DNA of 64,000 bases from Pyrinomonadaceae bacterium (GCA_021463165.1 JAJTWY010000006.1:1-64000); one strand, 5' to 3'. Counted from the first letter of the stretch, positions 8,097 to 17,556 are shown. Notes: generated by a model not told the origin, from the letters alone. Numbers and translations: made by a program.

Positions 8097-9572
8097 ATGT
8101 ATGCTCAACGAACCATAGGTGGTAAACCAACCGAAAAGAACTTTCTCGTCGATCGACGGCTAGTTCTGGGTGTTCTTGCTGGAGGTGCATTATTTGTCGG
8201 GTCGATGCTTCAGCTGGTCGCTACGGCTATTTTATTCGGTTGGATAAAAGCCGACGAAACGGGATCTGTCGACTTGGGCCCATGGCTGATCCTGGAAATC
8301 ATTGGCGGCACCTCTACTTGTGTTCTTGCTGGATGGGTCTGTCGAAAAATCTCCTGCCGGTTCTTGGGGCCAGCTATCCTGGCACTTTTGGTCTGCTCCA
8401 TAGGTCTTCTCGAGGCCGCTGAGATTCTCCGTCACGTAAACGGGCATTATGTCGCCGCTCCTATAGGGCTCGTAATCGTAGCTCCTTTCGTTGCCGCATT
8501 GGGCATCTTGCTTGGCGGAATCCGGCGATCAAAAGCCGTTCCGGCATTAACCGCGAAACCTCCGATCTTCCAATTGTCCGTCTTGTGGCGGTATGCCGTT
8601 CCAACAACTGTACTTCTTTCAGCTTCACTTCTCGCTCTCCTCGCTTTTCCGAACCAAGGATCGGATTCGCAGACGGCGGTTCTCGCTTCCGCACTAACGC
8701 TCGACCTTACCCTGGTTTTTCCAGGGTTCGTCTATCTATTCCTCGTTAGAATGCGGCAGATATCGTGGCTAGCGTTAGTCCCGGCGGTAGTTATCGGCTA
8801 CGTGATTGCCGCTCTTTCTATCAATGGGCTTAACAACACATTTTTGGAATATATTCGATATCTGATTATTCCAGCTGAATTTGGGATAGTAACTTATCTG
8901 CTGATTCAGGCAAGGCGACCGTTCGCTGCACGTCCTGAAATTAGCGGCGATATTGTTACACGCCTTCGATCAGCGATGACGGACACGCTTGCAAATCGCA
9001 TTGCGACAGGGATCGTCACAACAGAGTTCGCTATTCTCTATCACGCATTTAGATGGACGGCACACGACTTAGGGACTTCTCACTCATTTACTGTGCATCG
9101 CAAGTCCGGGTATAAGGGCGTCTTGATAGGAATGTTTATCGCGCTTTTTATGGAGGCGATTGCTCTGCATTTCCTTGTCAGCCAATGGAGTTACGTTTTC
9201 GCGTGGATTCTGACAGGTCTCACCGTTTATGCCGCAACATGGTGCTTGGGTGACTACAGGGCTTTTTCGGCGCGTCCAATTCTTCTTACGTCGACGGATC
9301 TACACCTTCGAATAGGCCTTCGTTGGGAGGCCAGGATCGCCATCGATAGCATCCTCGAAGTCAAGCCTTCCAATGCTCAAACACAAAAATCAAGCGATGC
9401 GTTCACCGCGGTCAACTTCGGCATGCCAAACTTGTCGATAAGACTCAAAGAGCCTGTCGAACTGATCGGAATGTACGGAATGCGAAGGAAAGCAAGCGAG
9501 ATTTGTATCCAAGTCGACGAAGCAAATACGCTTTCTAACGAGTTGCAGCTCCGGCTGAATAACGGGAACTAG
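8097..9572 (+). CDS. Polytopic membrane protein, unknown function
   Basis: A 491-residue protein with about ten predicted membrane segments, eight in the first 285 residues and two near 340-390. A soluble C-terminal strand-rich part (STDLHLRIGLRWEARIAIDS) looks PH-like. GAGGG lies 5 bases before the ATG at 8097. I do not recognise the family. The small protein at 9712 has a similar strand-rich domain, so the two may be functionally linked; this is inference from adjacency and texture only. Confidence 0.6.
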   Translation: MYAQRTIGGKPTEKNFLVDRRLVLGVLAGGALFVGSMLQLVATAILFGWIKADETGSVDLGPWLILEIIGGTSTCVLAGWVCRKISCRFLGPAILALLVCSIGLLEAAEILRHVNGHYVAAPIGLVIVAPFVAALGILLGGIRRSKAVPALTAKPPIFQLSVLWRYAVPTTVLLSASLLALLAFPNQGSDSQTAVLASALTLDLTLVFPGFVYLFLVRMRQISWLALVPAVVIGYVIAALSINGLNNTFLEYIRYLIIPAEFGIVTYLLIQARRPFAARPEISGDIVTRLRSAMTDTLANRIATGIVTTEFAILYHAFRWTAHDLGTSHSFTVHRKSGYKGVLIGMFIALFMEAIALHFLVSQWSYVFAWILTGLTVYAATWCLGDYRAFSARPILLTSTDLHLRIGLRWEARIAIDSILEVKPSNAQTQKSSDAFTAVNFGMPNLSIRLKEPVELIGMYGMRRKASEICIQVDEANTLSNELQLRLNNGN

Positions 9573-9711
9573 CACTTCCGTTTAGGCAAGACGTAGGGCA
9601 ACCGGGTCACCAAAAGTTTGGATAACGGATATGAAAAGAATAGACCGCAATCGACCAATATCAACTAGACGCTAGAGAGCTTTGTCTGTTTGCTGTTACT
9701 TAGGAGGCTTC

Positions 9712-10137
9712 ATGAAAAGGTTTACGGCTGTTCCATTCACGACAGAGAGCGAAAGTGGCTTGTTGTCATCTAGCGGAGTCGCGAAATTTTCGAGAGCGGG
9801 CATTGTACTGGAATTCGAAAAGAAGATTCTTGGTCTCATCTCTCGGGGCGTGAAGGAGATTCGACTTTCGGTGGGCGAGATTCTCGATGTTAAGTTTAGA
9901 CGGGGTTTCCTTAAATTCGGTTCACAGATCGAGATCCGCGTCCATTCATATGAGAGTCTTTTCAAAATGCCAAATCACGGTGGTTTGGTGAAACTTAAAA
10001 TTGTCCGAAATGATTTCGAACGAGCTCGCGATGCCGTTGAACGTATGCAAGATCATCTGAGTGGCAAGAGTCAGAATCTTCGACCGCACAACTCCCGGGT
10101 AAGTGTTTTGTTTGACCAAAGCGAGGAAGAGACCTAA
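9712..10137 (+). CDS. Small soluble strand-rich protein, possibly PH-like
   Basis: A 141-residue protein without signal or membrane segments. Alternating strands (RAGIVLEFEKKILGLI, KEIRLSVGEILDVKFRRG, SQIEIRVHSYESLF) followed by one C-terminal helix (NDFERARDAVERMQDHL) give the general outline of bacterial PH domains. AGGAGG lies 6 bases upstream of the ATG at 9712, which excludes the open TTG at 9682 as a start. It follows the polytopic membrane protein by 139 bases on the same strand. No function assigned. Confidence 0.6.
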   Translation: MKRFTAVPFTTESESGLLSSSGVAKFSRAGIVLEFEKKILGLISRGVKEIRLSVGEILDVKFRRGFLKFGSQIEIRVHSYESLFKMPNHGGLVKLKIVRNDFERARDAVERMQDHLSGKSQNLRPHNSRVSVLFDQSEEET

Positions 10138-10467
10138 CGGTTGAGTAACTTGATGACCAAAGGTTTCATAGCATCATATTCACGTTGCCTTGCTCGGCTT
10201 AAAGAAATCGACGATAACTTCGACCATTCCGACACCTAAATTCTGACAGTTCGCGACATTTCGATATTCGGTCTCCAACCAAATCCTTTAAGGTTTGAAA
10301 TGATTGCCGACGCGTTCTGGAAACCAAGTTTCTGTTCTCCACTTATTCGGGACGAAATGGCAACAGACCTCGCAACGTTAATGCCACGAAGTTCCGAAGG
10401 GCATTGCCGTGACCATTAATGATGGTTTGTGACGCGCCTTAATTTTACATTTCATAGGAGTAGTACA
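10138..10467. other. Non-coding interval, nothing recognised
   Basis: About 330 bases with no supported open frame on either strand and no strong terminator. An AGGAG site near its end serves the following barrel protein. Confidence 0.4.
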
Positions 10468-11250
10468 ATGAACATTTACATACGATATCTGGTGCAAAGT
10501 TTCGCGACGTCTGAGATTAATCCAAGAGAATTGTTGAGAAACAGAAGTCCTAACACGAGAGACGTCTGGTTCGCGTTAGTATTAGTTGTTTTATTATTCG
10601 GTGGCCGAGTAGCGATGGCTCAGTCCGACGAAAGAAAATTTGAAGTAGGCGGTCAACTTTGGTTTTTGAGCGTTCCGAAGCGAACCACGACGGTAACTAC
10701 CAACGGGTTGAATCTTGTAGCTGATCGTGAATTGGTCGTTGGTTTTGGCGGTCGTTTGGGATACAACTTCTCCAGGTACATTGCGATGGAAGCGGAGGTG
10801 AACGTTGTTCCTCGCGATCGTGAGTTGGAGGACGGCCGAAAAGTTCAGGGCGTCTTTGGTCTTAAGGCTGGTAAGCGTTTCGAAAAGGTTGGAGTGTTTG
10901 TCAAAGCTCGGCCGGGTTTCATTTATTCTTCCCAGGGAAATTATGAAGAATTGAACCCGGTTGCCCTCTGTGGTGGCATCTACCCCCTACCAATCAGTTG
11001 CTATTCGTCCGTTTCCAGTACGGATTTCGCATTAGATCTCGGAGGCGTTGTTGAGATCTATCCGTCTAAGCGGACCGTATTTCGTTTCGACGCAGGGGAC
11101 ACGCTGGTTCGCCACGGTGCCCGTAACGTAGCCGCATTCCATACGCCGCCGCTCGGCACTCCCGAAGGTGGACGAATTGTCGTTGTTCCAATTGCGTCTG
11201 AGACATCTCACAACTTTCAGATGAGTTTGGGGTTAGGTTTTAGATTTTGA
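10468..11250 (+). CDS. Outer-membrane beta-barrel protein
   Basis: A 260-residue exported protein. After an unusually long N-terminal part a hydrophobic signal segment (VWFALVLVVLLFGGRVAMA) ends in an A-M-A|Q-type cleavage site around residue 48. The mature part has alternating amphipathic strands (EVGGQLWFLSVPKR, GFGGRLGYNFSRYIAMEAEV) and ends in phenylalanine (SLGLGFRF), the usual C-terminal signature for barrel assembly. This resembles OmpA/OprF-like or porin-family small barrels of about 8 strands. The ATG at 10468 is chosen for its upstream AGGAG. Ligand unknown. Confidence 0.7.
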   Translation: MNIYIRYLVQSFATSEINPRELLRNRSPNTRDVWFALVLVVLLFGGRVAMAQSDERKFEVGGQLWFLSVPKRTTTVTTNGLNLVADRELVVGFGGRLGYNFSRYIAMEAEVNVVPRDRELEDGRKVQGVFGLKAGKRFEKVGVFVKARPGFIYSSQGNYEELNPVALCGGIYPLPISCYSSVSSTDFALDLGGVVEIYPSKRTVFRFDAGDTLVRHGARNVAAFHTPPLGTPEGGRIVVVPIASETSHNFQMSLGLGFRF

Positions 11251-11438
11251 TGTGGTTTTAAATCGAACGCCCAGCTATCGGTAGCTTCATTGGTCAGACA
11301 TCTGGATATTCGAAGACAGCAAAGAAATCCGTTGGTCGATGCCGTAACCATCGATTGGTTTCGGACTTTGAACGCAAAACATTGAAATATTGTTCCTGAG
11401 TTCAGTCGCTTGAATTCAGTCATTGGGAGGAGGTTGGT

Positions 11439-12587
11439 GTGAAGAATCCCGTTAACTATCTTAGACTAATTATTCTCATCGGGCTGATCTGCCTCTCGCC
11501 CCTTTCTTTATTTGCGTTCGAACTACTTAAGATCAGGCTCTCTGATGGCGAGACGATGACGGGTAAATTGCAACTTCCCAAAGGTTCCGGCGATATCAAG
11601 CAACTAGTGGTCTATATTCATGGAACTGGTCCCGGAACGTATAACAATAGACGTGTTGTCGGAGGTATTGATTTCAATTATTTCGATCTATTCGGTGAGG
11701 AATTTGCGCGCCGAGGGATAGCTTTTTTCTCATATAACAAACGTGGTGTTGAGCTTGGTGATTCTCCTCCGACTTTTGATAGCGTCGATAGGGAGAAATT
11801 TAGAAAGGTCGTGCCAAACGTGGAGGCGAAGGACCTCGCGTACGCCATAAGATTTCTTAGAAGCGACAAGCGTCTAAAGCAGGCAAAGATCATACTGCTT
11901 GGTTGGAGCGAAGGTACTATAGTTGCTTCCATGGTCGCTGAAGAAAAGACAAACAAGGTCTCTGCTCTGTTTCTAGCCGGCTATGTCCACGAAAATATGT
12001 TCGATGTGATCAGGTGGCAATACTCGGGGGCATCGTCGATGATCATACTAAAACGGGACTTTGACAAGGATCAGGATGGAAATATTACCAAAGGGGAGTA
12101 TGAATCGGAGGATCCTGCCGCGGCGGCGATGCGCACAAAAAGACTCCAAAACGTCAAATTCGAGCAACTCGATGTAAACAATGACAAAATCTTGAACGCA
12201 AAAGATTTCGGACAACTGGCGGAACCTGGTTACAAGTTGATCTTGCAGAAGATCAAAGAAAACGACGAAGATTGGATCTGGAAAAACTACTTCCGCGTGT
12301 CGACCGAATGGCTAAATGAACATTTCAAACTGGAAGCGAACAAATCAAGGCTTCTCCGCCTGAAATTGCCCATATTCATTTTGCATGGTGAAGATGATGC
12401 CAACTGCGACGTAAATGGGGTTTACGATCTGAAAGAACGATTCTTGAAACTTAAGAAGAAGAATTTGCAGACATATGTGTTCAAAGAGCACAATCACGAT
12501 CTGAACTCTCTTAACTGGGCCATCGGCAAAAAGATGCCAGACGGCATCAAAACGATATTTGAGGTGGCTGAGGCTTCAGGTAGATAG
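11439..12587 (+). CDS. Secreted alpha/beta hydrolase with inserted EF-hand pair
   Basis: A 382-residue serine hydrolase with an N-terminal signal segment (about 8-27). HGTGPG (61-66) is the oxyanion region, Ser157 sits in the nucleophile elbow GWSEG, an acid is likely among Asp319/Asp320 in HGEDDANCD and the histidine among His351/His353 in KEHNHDL. Between core strands, residues 209-220 form a canonical calcium loop (DKDQDGNITKGE) and 245-256 a second, less perfect one (DVNNDKILNAKD), where lid domains usually lie. Calcium-dependent stability or lid motion is a reasonable inference. Start is GTG 11439 after GGAGGAGG-like sequence. Substrate unknown; esterase or peptidase (S9-like) are possible. 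Confidence 0.8.
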   Translation: MKNPVNYLRLIILIGLICLSPLSLFAFELLKIRLSDGETMTGKLQLPKGSGDIKQLVVYIHGTGPGTYNNRRVVGGIDFNYFDLFGEEFARRGIAFFSYNKRGVELGDSPPTFDSVDREKFRKVVPNVEAKDLAYAIRFLRSDKRLKQAKIILLGWSEGTIVASMVAEEKTNKVSALFLAGYVHENMFDVIRWQYSGASSMIILKRDFDKDQDGNITKGEYESEDPAAAAMRTKRLQNVKFEQLDVNNDKILNAKDFGQLAEPGYKLILQKIKENDEDWIWKNYFRVSTEWLNEHFKLEANKSRLLRLKLPIFILHGEDDANCDVNGVYDLKERFLKLKKKNLQTYVFKEHNHDLNSLNWAIGKKMPDGIKTIFEVAEASGR

Positions 12588-12649
12588 AGCGACGAGCTTT
12601 GGGACAACGCTGGATCAACCACGAAGAGCGGAATCTTTATCCGAGAGGT

Positions 12650-13114
12650 ATGGGAATCATCGAGATAAATATCCCCAATGGATTGTTGCTTGCCGCGTTG
12701 GTTCACATTTTCGAAGAATATGTATTTCCAGGCGGGTTCGAAGAGAAATTCAGGGAGATGCTCGATCGGATCAACCTGAAGGTAACGAATAGCTGGCTGA
12801 TTGTCACGAATATTCTATTTTTGAGCGGTGTTGTTCTCGTTCAGGTTAATGAAAATGTGTTTTTTGGTTTTACGATAGTTTCAGTAGCTTTCATTAACGG
12901 ATTGTTACATATGGGGAAGTCTATCCACGCTAGACGGTATTTCCCGGGCCTTGTATCGGCTGCATTCTTGTACATACCGCTCGGCATCATTTCTATTGTC
13001 AGTGTCAAACTGACGCTATTGGAAAAAGTGTTGGGTATTGTGGGTGGAATGGCGCTGCACGCCGTGCCGCTTCTGGTCTTGGCAATATACTTCAACCGAA
13101 GATTCCCCAGTTGA
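12650..13114 (+). CDS. HXXEE-domain membrane protein
   Basis: A 154-residue membrane protein with about five hydrophobic segments. The family motif His-x-x-Glu-Glu is visible near the N-terminus (LVHIFEEYVFPGGF), followed by conserved residues in GLLHMGKSI and a terminal membrane helix. HXXEE proteins are of unknown function, possibly membrane-embedded metal-dependent enzymes. GAGAGG precedes the ATG at 12650; a TTG at 12599 is less likely. It follows the EF-hand hydrolase by 62 bases on the same strand and converges with the CPBP protease. Confidence 0.8.
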   Translation: MGIIEINIPNGLLLAALVHIFEEYVFPGGFEEKFREMLDRINLKVTNSWLIVTNILFLSGVVLVQVNENVFFGFTIVSVAFINGLLHMGKSIHARRYFPGLVSAAFLYIPLGIISIVSVKLTLLEKVLGIVGGMALHAVPLLVLAIYFNRRFPS

Positions 13115-13137
13115 GGGGATGAAGTCAGCCCGCTCGC

Positions 13138-13758
13138 TTAACCGAATGCCAATGCCCAGTATGCACCCAGATTGATTAAGGCGTGCAGCATCCAAGCGGG
13201 CACGATCGAGCCGTTTCCTATGCGCTCCATAAGGTAACCAGCTATCCACCCCCCGATCGTCGGTAGGAATACAACGGCGACTGCAAGTAGTATTGAAAAA
13301 GGCTGGGCGATAAAAACCACGAGATGTATTGCCCCGAAGATCAGTGCTTGTAGAGCGTTTCCCCAATGAAAACCGAGCCATCCGATTAGCCGCTTGGCGA
13401 TAAAGCCGCGAAAAAAGATCTCCTCGGTAAGTGATGTCTTAAAAATTGCAATAATGAGCAATTGAAGAAGTGTGGACCCAGATAGCCCAGCCGTCCGCAA
13501 TTGTCCAGTGACGGTATTTCCAGAAGACGTTATCTCCCGGAGTTCTGGAGAAAAATAAAATAGCGAGGCGGCTGGAACAAAGATGGCAAATACTAGAAGC
13601 GCATAGAGAACGGCCTTTTTGGTTGTCTTCTTTATCCCAACATAATCGGAAAATCCTTTGATCTGCCGGTGCCCAATCAAATAAGCAACGAATGGAAGCA
13701 ACGCAAAGAGGCCGAACTGAAGAATGGTTGAAATAATCGTATTTAATAACATAAGCAT
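13138..13758 (-). CDS. CPBP-family intramembrane metalloprotease
   Basis: A 206-residue polytopic protein of the CAAX protease and bacteriocin-processing (Abi) family. The diagnostic EExxxR motif is present (TEEIFFRGFIAKRL), followed by the HxxxH-like region (FGAIHLVVF) and a third motif near the C-terminus (AWMLHALINLGAYWAL). Conserved Glu and His residues form the membrane active site in the family. Such enzymes cleave prenylated or peptide substrates and often provide self-immunity to peptides, but no bacteriocin precursor is visible nearby. About six membrane helices. Confidence 0.88.
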   Translation of the reverse strand: MLMLLNTIISTILQFGLFALLPFVAYLIGHRQIKGFSDYVGIKKTTKKAVLYALLVFAIFVPAASLFYFSPELREITSSGNTVTGQLRTAGLSGSTLLQLLIIAIFKTSLTEEIFFRGFIAKRLIGWLGFHWGNALQALIFGAIHLVVFIAQPFSILLAVAVVFLPTIGGWIAGYLMERIGNGSIVPAWMLHALINLGAYWALAFG

Positions 13759-13840
13759 TGTTTAGGGTCTTCCATGACTGGCAGGTCGATCTGGTCCCAG
13801 TGGGTGAGGGTAGTTTGTTCTAGAAATTCATGGTTTTGCG

Positions 13841-14348
13841 TCACTCTTCATTGAACTCAGGGCAGTATTTGATCAGGCCGTGAAGTCCCGATAAAGCATC
13901 AGGCTTCAATTCGATAACCATAAAAACGTCGTCTGGTACTGGATACTCGCAGGTGAGCCCCTTTTGAATCGCCGGTACAAAACCAAATCGAGGATAGTAC
14001 GTAGCGTGTCCTACCAAAACTACCGCATCAACGCCAATCCGCCTGCATTCTTCTAAGCCGTCAAGAACCAACATCGACCCGATACCCTGATTTTGCCGCT
14101 CCGGTAAGACTGCCATTGGAGCTAAACCCATTGCAAAAAAACCGGACAGTTCCGGTTCGATCGAAACCGGGCTAAAAAAGATATGTCCTATAATCTGGTC
14201 GTTCTCGACGGCCACAAGCGAAATCTGCGGTTTAGCGGCAGCCCGCAAACGGTCTACCAGCGCAGCTTCGTCAGGTTGGCACAAATGCAAGTTCGTTGAC
14301 CCGTCGCACCGCAGCAACGTCATCTAGTGTTTCAGCTCTAATGATCAT
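13841..14348 (-). pseudogene. GNAT N-acetyltransferase with a one-base frameshift
   Basis: From ATG 14348 (GGAGG 5 bases upstream) the frame reads MIIRAETLDDVAAVRRVNEL, a typical YhbS-like start, then hits a stop. The neighbouring frame carries the rest (QPDEAALVDRLRAAAKPQ and the acetyl-CoA loop ERQNQGIGSML), ending at 13841. Deleting one T from TTTGTGCC near 14281 would rejoin them as NELAF-G-QPDEAALVD. It is either a recent pseudogene or a sequencing error. The C-terminal open part alone (160 codons from an internal ATG) lacks the first strand and helix. Intact relatives acetylate small amines. Confidence 0.75.
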
Positions 14349-14411
14349 CATTTCCTCCCAAGGAAAGGCAATTTAAGTAAACCAGCCAGCCTGTCGATTT
14401 ATGAACAAGGA

Positions 14412-15743
14412 TCATTTCCGAATCACAACTCCGCCTTTCATCACGAAATGCACTCTCTCCAATTCGGTTATGTCCACTAGCGGATCACCTGGCACGGCGA
14501 TCAGGTCGGCATATTTTCCCTTTTCTATCGATCCGAATTCCGCTCGTTCACCGGCGAGAAGGTCTGCTGCATTAATGGTGGCCGCACGAATAATTTCGAG
14601 CGGGATCATGCCTGCCGCAGCATAAGCCCTAAACATCAAGATACTTAGTTGTCCGCGCGTTTTGTTGGGCACCTTATAGTACGAATCAGAGCCAGCGGCA
14701 ATCCTAACACCGGCTTTGACAGCGCGGTCAAGTCTCTTCTGAGAAGCGAGAGCGAACTGTTTTACGGCATCTTTCATTTGCTGAATTTGAGCAGGTGAGG
14801 AATTCGGTGGAGGCGGCACAACGTCAAGGTAGAATTCCGCGGGGAAGTCCGTAGGTACTAGAAAGATCCTTTTCTGCGCCATCATTTGGAGGGCGTCATC
14901 GGGAATCATATACGCATGCTCGATGGAATCAACCCCTACCATTGCGGCAATGCGAGTTGCCTGATTGCCGATGGCATGGGCAGCGACCTTTTTGTTTAGC
15001 CGATGAGATTCGTCGACAATCGCTTTTACCTCTTCGAGCGAAAGCAGTCCGGTGGCCGAGTTGACGATGACCTTAATACAATCTGCGCCGTCGTAGATAG
15101 CTTGTCGAACTGCCTTTCTAGCCTCTTCTACGCCGTTGACGATAACGTACTCTTGATCGATCATCTTTTGCGATTCACTGGAAATAGAACCAAACTGTCC
15201 GCCGGTGACGGAGACTGCCCGGGTAGACACCATCATTCGAGGACCCATGACCCAACCATCACGAATCGAATCGCGAAGAGCGATATCACCATTCACGCCC
15301 GCATTTCCAAGGTCACGAATCGTCGTGAATCCTGCATCGAGCATTTGACGACCCATTACAGATCCCAACAACGCGCGTTTTGCATTGCTTTGCTGTGCAA
15401 CCGTTAGGACCATATTCGGATCGTCGCCACCGAACTCCGGCTTGAAATTAGAGAGTAGGTGGGTGTGAGTATCGATCAGTCCAGGTAGCAATATTGAGGT
15501 GCCGAGATCAATGACTTCCGCGTCGGCCGGTATCGAAAGACCTTCCCCGACCTCGGAAATTCGCCCATTTTCGATCATCACCACCGGGTTCTTGATCACA
15601 TTGCCGTTTTTGACGTCGAGCATCCGCGCTGCCTTAACGGCGGTTCGTTTCGGGGTCTGTGCTACGAGAAATGGGGACGAGATAGCAGCGGCAATCAAGA
15701 CTAGACAAAAACAAACTCTGGTTAATCGATTAATTGGTTTCAT
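14412..15743 (-). CDS. Secreted amidohydrolase (imidazolonepropionase/prolidase-like)
   Basis: A 443-residue metal-dependent hydrolase with a signal peptide (about 8-29). The amidohydrolase set is visible: DTHTHLL (first two His ligands), a lysine in CIKVIVNS that fits the carboxylated bridging lysine, His in AAHAIG, His in SIEHAY and the catalytic Asp in AAGSDSYY. The C-terminal strand block (GKYADLIAVPGDPL) rebuilds the composite domain. Secreted members of this subgroup hydrolyse Xaa-Pro or cyclic dipeptides or arylamide-like compounds; the exact substrate cannot be read. Downstream genes are on the same strand but unrelated. Confidence 0.85.
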   Translation of the reverse strand: MKPINRLTRVCFCLVLIAAAISSPFLVAQTPKRTAVKAARMLDVKNGNVIKNPVVMIENGRISEVGEGLSIPADAEVIDLGTSILLPGLIDTHTHLLSNFKPEFGGDDPNMVLTVAQQSNAKRALLGSVMGRQMLDAGFTTIRDLGNAGVNGDIALRDSIRDGWVMGPRMMVSTRAVSVTGGQFGSISSESQKMIDQEYVIVNGVEEARKAVRQAIYDGADCIKVIVNSATGLLSLEEVKAIVDESHRLNKKVAAHAIGNQATRIAAMVGVDSIEHAYMIPDDALQMMAQKRIFLVPTDFPAEFYLDVVPPPPNSSPAQIQQMKDAVKQFALASQKRLDRAVKAGVRIAAGSDSYYKVPNKTRGQLSILMFRAYAAAGMIPLEIIRAATINAADLLAGERAEFGSIEKGKYADLIAVPGDPLVDITELERVHFVMKGGVVIRK

Positions 15744-15794
15744 ATTTCTAACATCAGCAAAAAATCCAAGGTGTACATACGGGGCATCTCACGG

Positions 15795-16277
15795 TCATCG
15801 ATCTGATAAGTTCTTGGGCTTAATAGGTGTTACCGTTGTTCTTTGAGTTACGATCATCTTCCAACCGTCTGGAAACCGCTTCCAGACATTCATGAATCGC
15901 ATCTTGAATGGGATGATTCGCTTATCCGGGGCGATCGCTTCGACCTCGCCTAGGCCCGTCACGACGACGACTTGGCCATACGGTCTCGCGATCATTTCGG
16001 AAAGAGTGAACGATTTAAGCGGAAATGGCGGAAATCCTTTCCCAGCTTGGTAGATGACAACGTTTCCGTCAGGCCCGATCATATAAGCGCCGTCGGACAT
16101 CAGATCGTCCCACGCCGGATCTGCCCGCATAGTTTTCTGCCGCCCCAACTCCTCGAGCTTGAGAACCTCAGCGACGGATACTGCATCGATCTTAGTTACC
16201 GTTTTCGGTATCTGTCCGAAAAAGTTGACAGCAAAACAGACCAATAGAAAAAGCCAGACAATAATAATTTGGATCAT
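15795..16277 (-). CDS. Exported NTF2-like (DUF4440) protein
   Basis: A 160-residue protein with an N-terminal signal segment (about 2-20) and a DUF4440/SnoaL-type cone fold: helices around VLKLEELGRQKTM, then strands (AYMIGPDGNVVIYQ, YGQVVVVTGLGEVEA, FKMRFMNVWKRFPDGWKMIV). These domains bind small ligands or act as non-specific hydrolase or isomerase folds; no catalytic residue can be assigned. ATG 16277 has GAGGT upstream and is preferred to a longer frame. It lies 51 bases upstream of the amidohydrolase on the same strand and may share its mRNA. Confidence 0.75.
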   Translation of the reverse strand: MIQIIIVWLFLLVCFAVNFFGQIPKTVTKIDAVSVAEVLKLEELGRQKTMRADPAWDDLMSDGAYMIGPDGNVVIYQAGKGFPPFPLKSFTLSEMIARPYGQVVVVTGLGEVEAIAPDKRIIPFKMRFMNVWKRFPDGWKMIVTQRTTVTPIKPKNLSDR

Positions 16278-16373
16278 GATTCCGTTTACCTCTTGGTCAA
16301 CAGAATAATTGGCCAAGAAGAAAATACGGTGCAAAATGTCGTGAGTGGTAGGGAAACATTCGTAAAGCCGTGA

Positions 16374-16632
16374 TCAGAGAGGGAGAACTTTAACTAACGG
16401 GCTTTCCGAGCAGGTCCATAACTCCTTCGACTCAGGGGAGACGTCGATCGAAGATCGCTCCAGAAGTTCCTTTCGGAGAAACTGGGCAAACCGGTCGAGG
16501 TGATCATGCCGGGGGGCGACGAAGGTTTACCGCGGTACCATCGACATAGGTAACATGCACGGAAACCACCTGATCAATTCGAAGGAAGCTAAGCTCGCGG
16601 CATAAATCACCGACGAGTTCGTCGGCGAGCAT
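16374..16632 (-). pseudogene. Frameshifted remnant of an unrecognised gene
   Basis: From ATG 16632 a frame reads MLADELVGDLCRELSFLRID and on to VHVTYVDGTAVNLRRPP, then stops. One frame over, HDHLDRFAQFLRKELLERSS continues to a stop at 16374. The switch falls in a run of six C, as expected for a one-base indel. Composition is protein-like on both sides, but I do not recognise the family. The rest of the interval 16278-16953 holds no convincing gene. Confidence 0.4.
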
Positions 16633-16953
16633 CTTTATGTCTTCGATATTCTAGACACTAGGGACAGATCAGCGTCTGGCCCAATTAACTCTTTGACCCG
16701 CCGATCACAGTTTTCTAGACTTACCCTTTTCGAGGGGTAGAACATGGGTGGTGGTGCGGGAAGGGATCGAAGCGCCCTGGTCGAGTCTTGAGGTATCACA
16801 AGTGCTAAAGGCCAAGCCAATTCGAGCAAAAGATCAGGCCGTTGACAGTCTCTATTTCCGTGAATCTGACCTGTCTTCTCTTTGCATATTTCAACAATCT
16901 TCTTCTCACAATTTAGAACTGCCCAATCAATCAATAAATTTGCTGCGAGATCA

Positions 16954-17421
16954 CTAAAGCTCTAGTTCCAAGTAAACGGCCGTAATGTTTGGGTTCGCAT
17001 AATATGGGGCAATCTCTTGAAAGCCGATGCTTAGATAAAGATCCAAAGCCCGACTCATTTTGCTCGAATCGGTGTCGAGGCGCATTCTTCCGAAGCCCGC
17101 TTCCCGAGCGATTCCAATTATGGTTTCGATTAATCGAAAACCAATTTTCCTTTCTCGGAATGAGCCACGAACGTAAAGCCGCTTCATCTCGCAAATGCCA
17201 TCACTGAGTTTTCTCAATGCAGCACACCCCGCCAACTGTCCGTCGGAAAAAGCTAGAAACATATATCCATCCGGCTCTGAATACACTTTCTCCAGATCAT
17301 TAACCTCGCGCTCAAAGTCCTGAAAACTTAGGTCAAGTCCAAGCACAGTTTCATATTCTAACAGGAGTTCTTGAGCTGACCTGATGTGGTAATCGGCCTC
17401 AACCTTAATTATCTCTATCAT
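16954..17421 (-). CDS. GNAT-family N-acetyltransferase
   Basis: A 155-residue acetyltransferase. The order of elements fits GNAT: strand EADYHIRSAQELLLEYE, FLAFSDGQLAGCAAL (strands 2-3), ICEMKRLYVRGSFRERKIGF (strand 4 plus the acetyl-CoA pyrophosphate loop, here R-x-x-K-I-G-F), then RMRLDTDSSKMSRALDLYLS and IGFQEIAPYY. The sequence style is close to the amino-acid acetyltransferase-like members annotated in many soil bacteria. Start ambiguous among ATGs at 17430 and 17421; upstream codons to 17505 look non-coding. Substrate unknown. Confidence 0.75.
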   Translation of the reverse strand: MIEIIKVEADYHIRSAQELLLEYETVLGLDLSFQDFEREVNDLEKVYSEPDGYMFLAFSDGQLAGCAALRKLSDGICEMKRLYVRGSFRERKIGFRLIETIIGIAREAGFGRMRLDTDSSKMSRALDLYLSIGFQEIAPYYANPNITAVYLELEL

Positions 17422-17556
17422 AAAGAACATGAAGGCTAAATCAATCCAACTTTCTGCCTTGAAAAACGATCGGTCGGCCTTCTCAGCCGACCGATCATGC
17501 CTCACGTGAACTTCTCCGCGAGTAAACTTCTTCGCGAGAGATCTGCATTCAGCCAG

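Noticed and set aside
16635..16934. 99-codon minus-strand frame
   Set aside because: No start signal, no domain, mixed composition; no better than a chance frame between the acetyltransferase and the remnant at 16374-16632.
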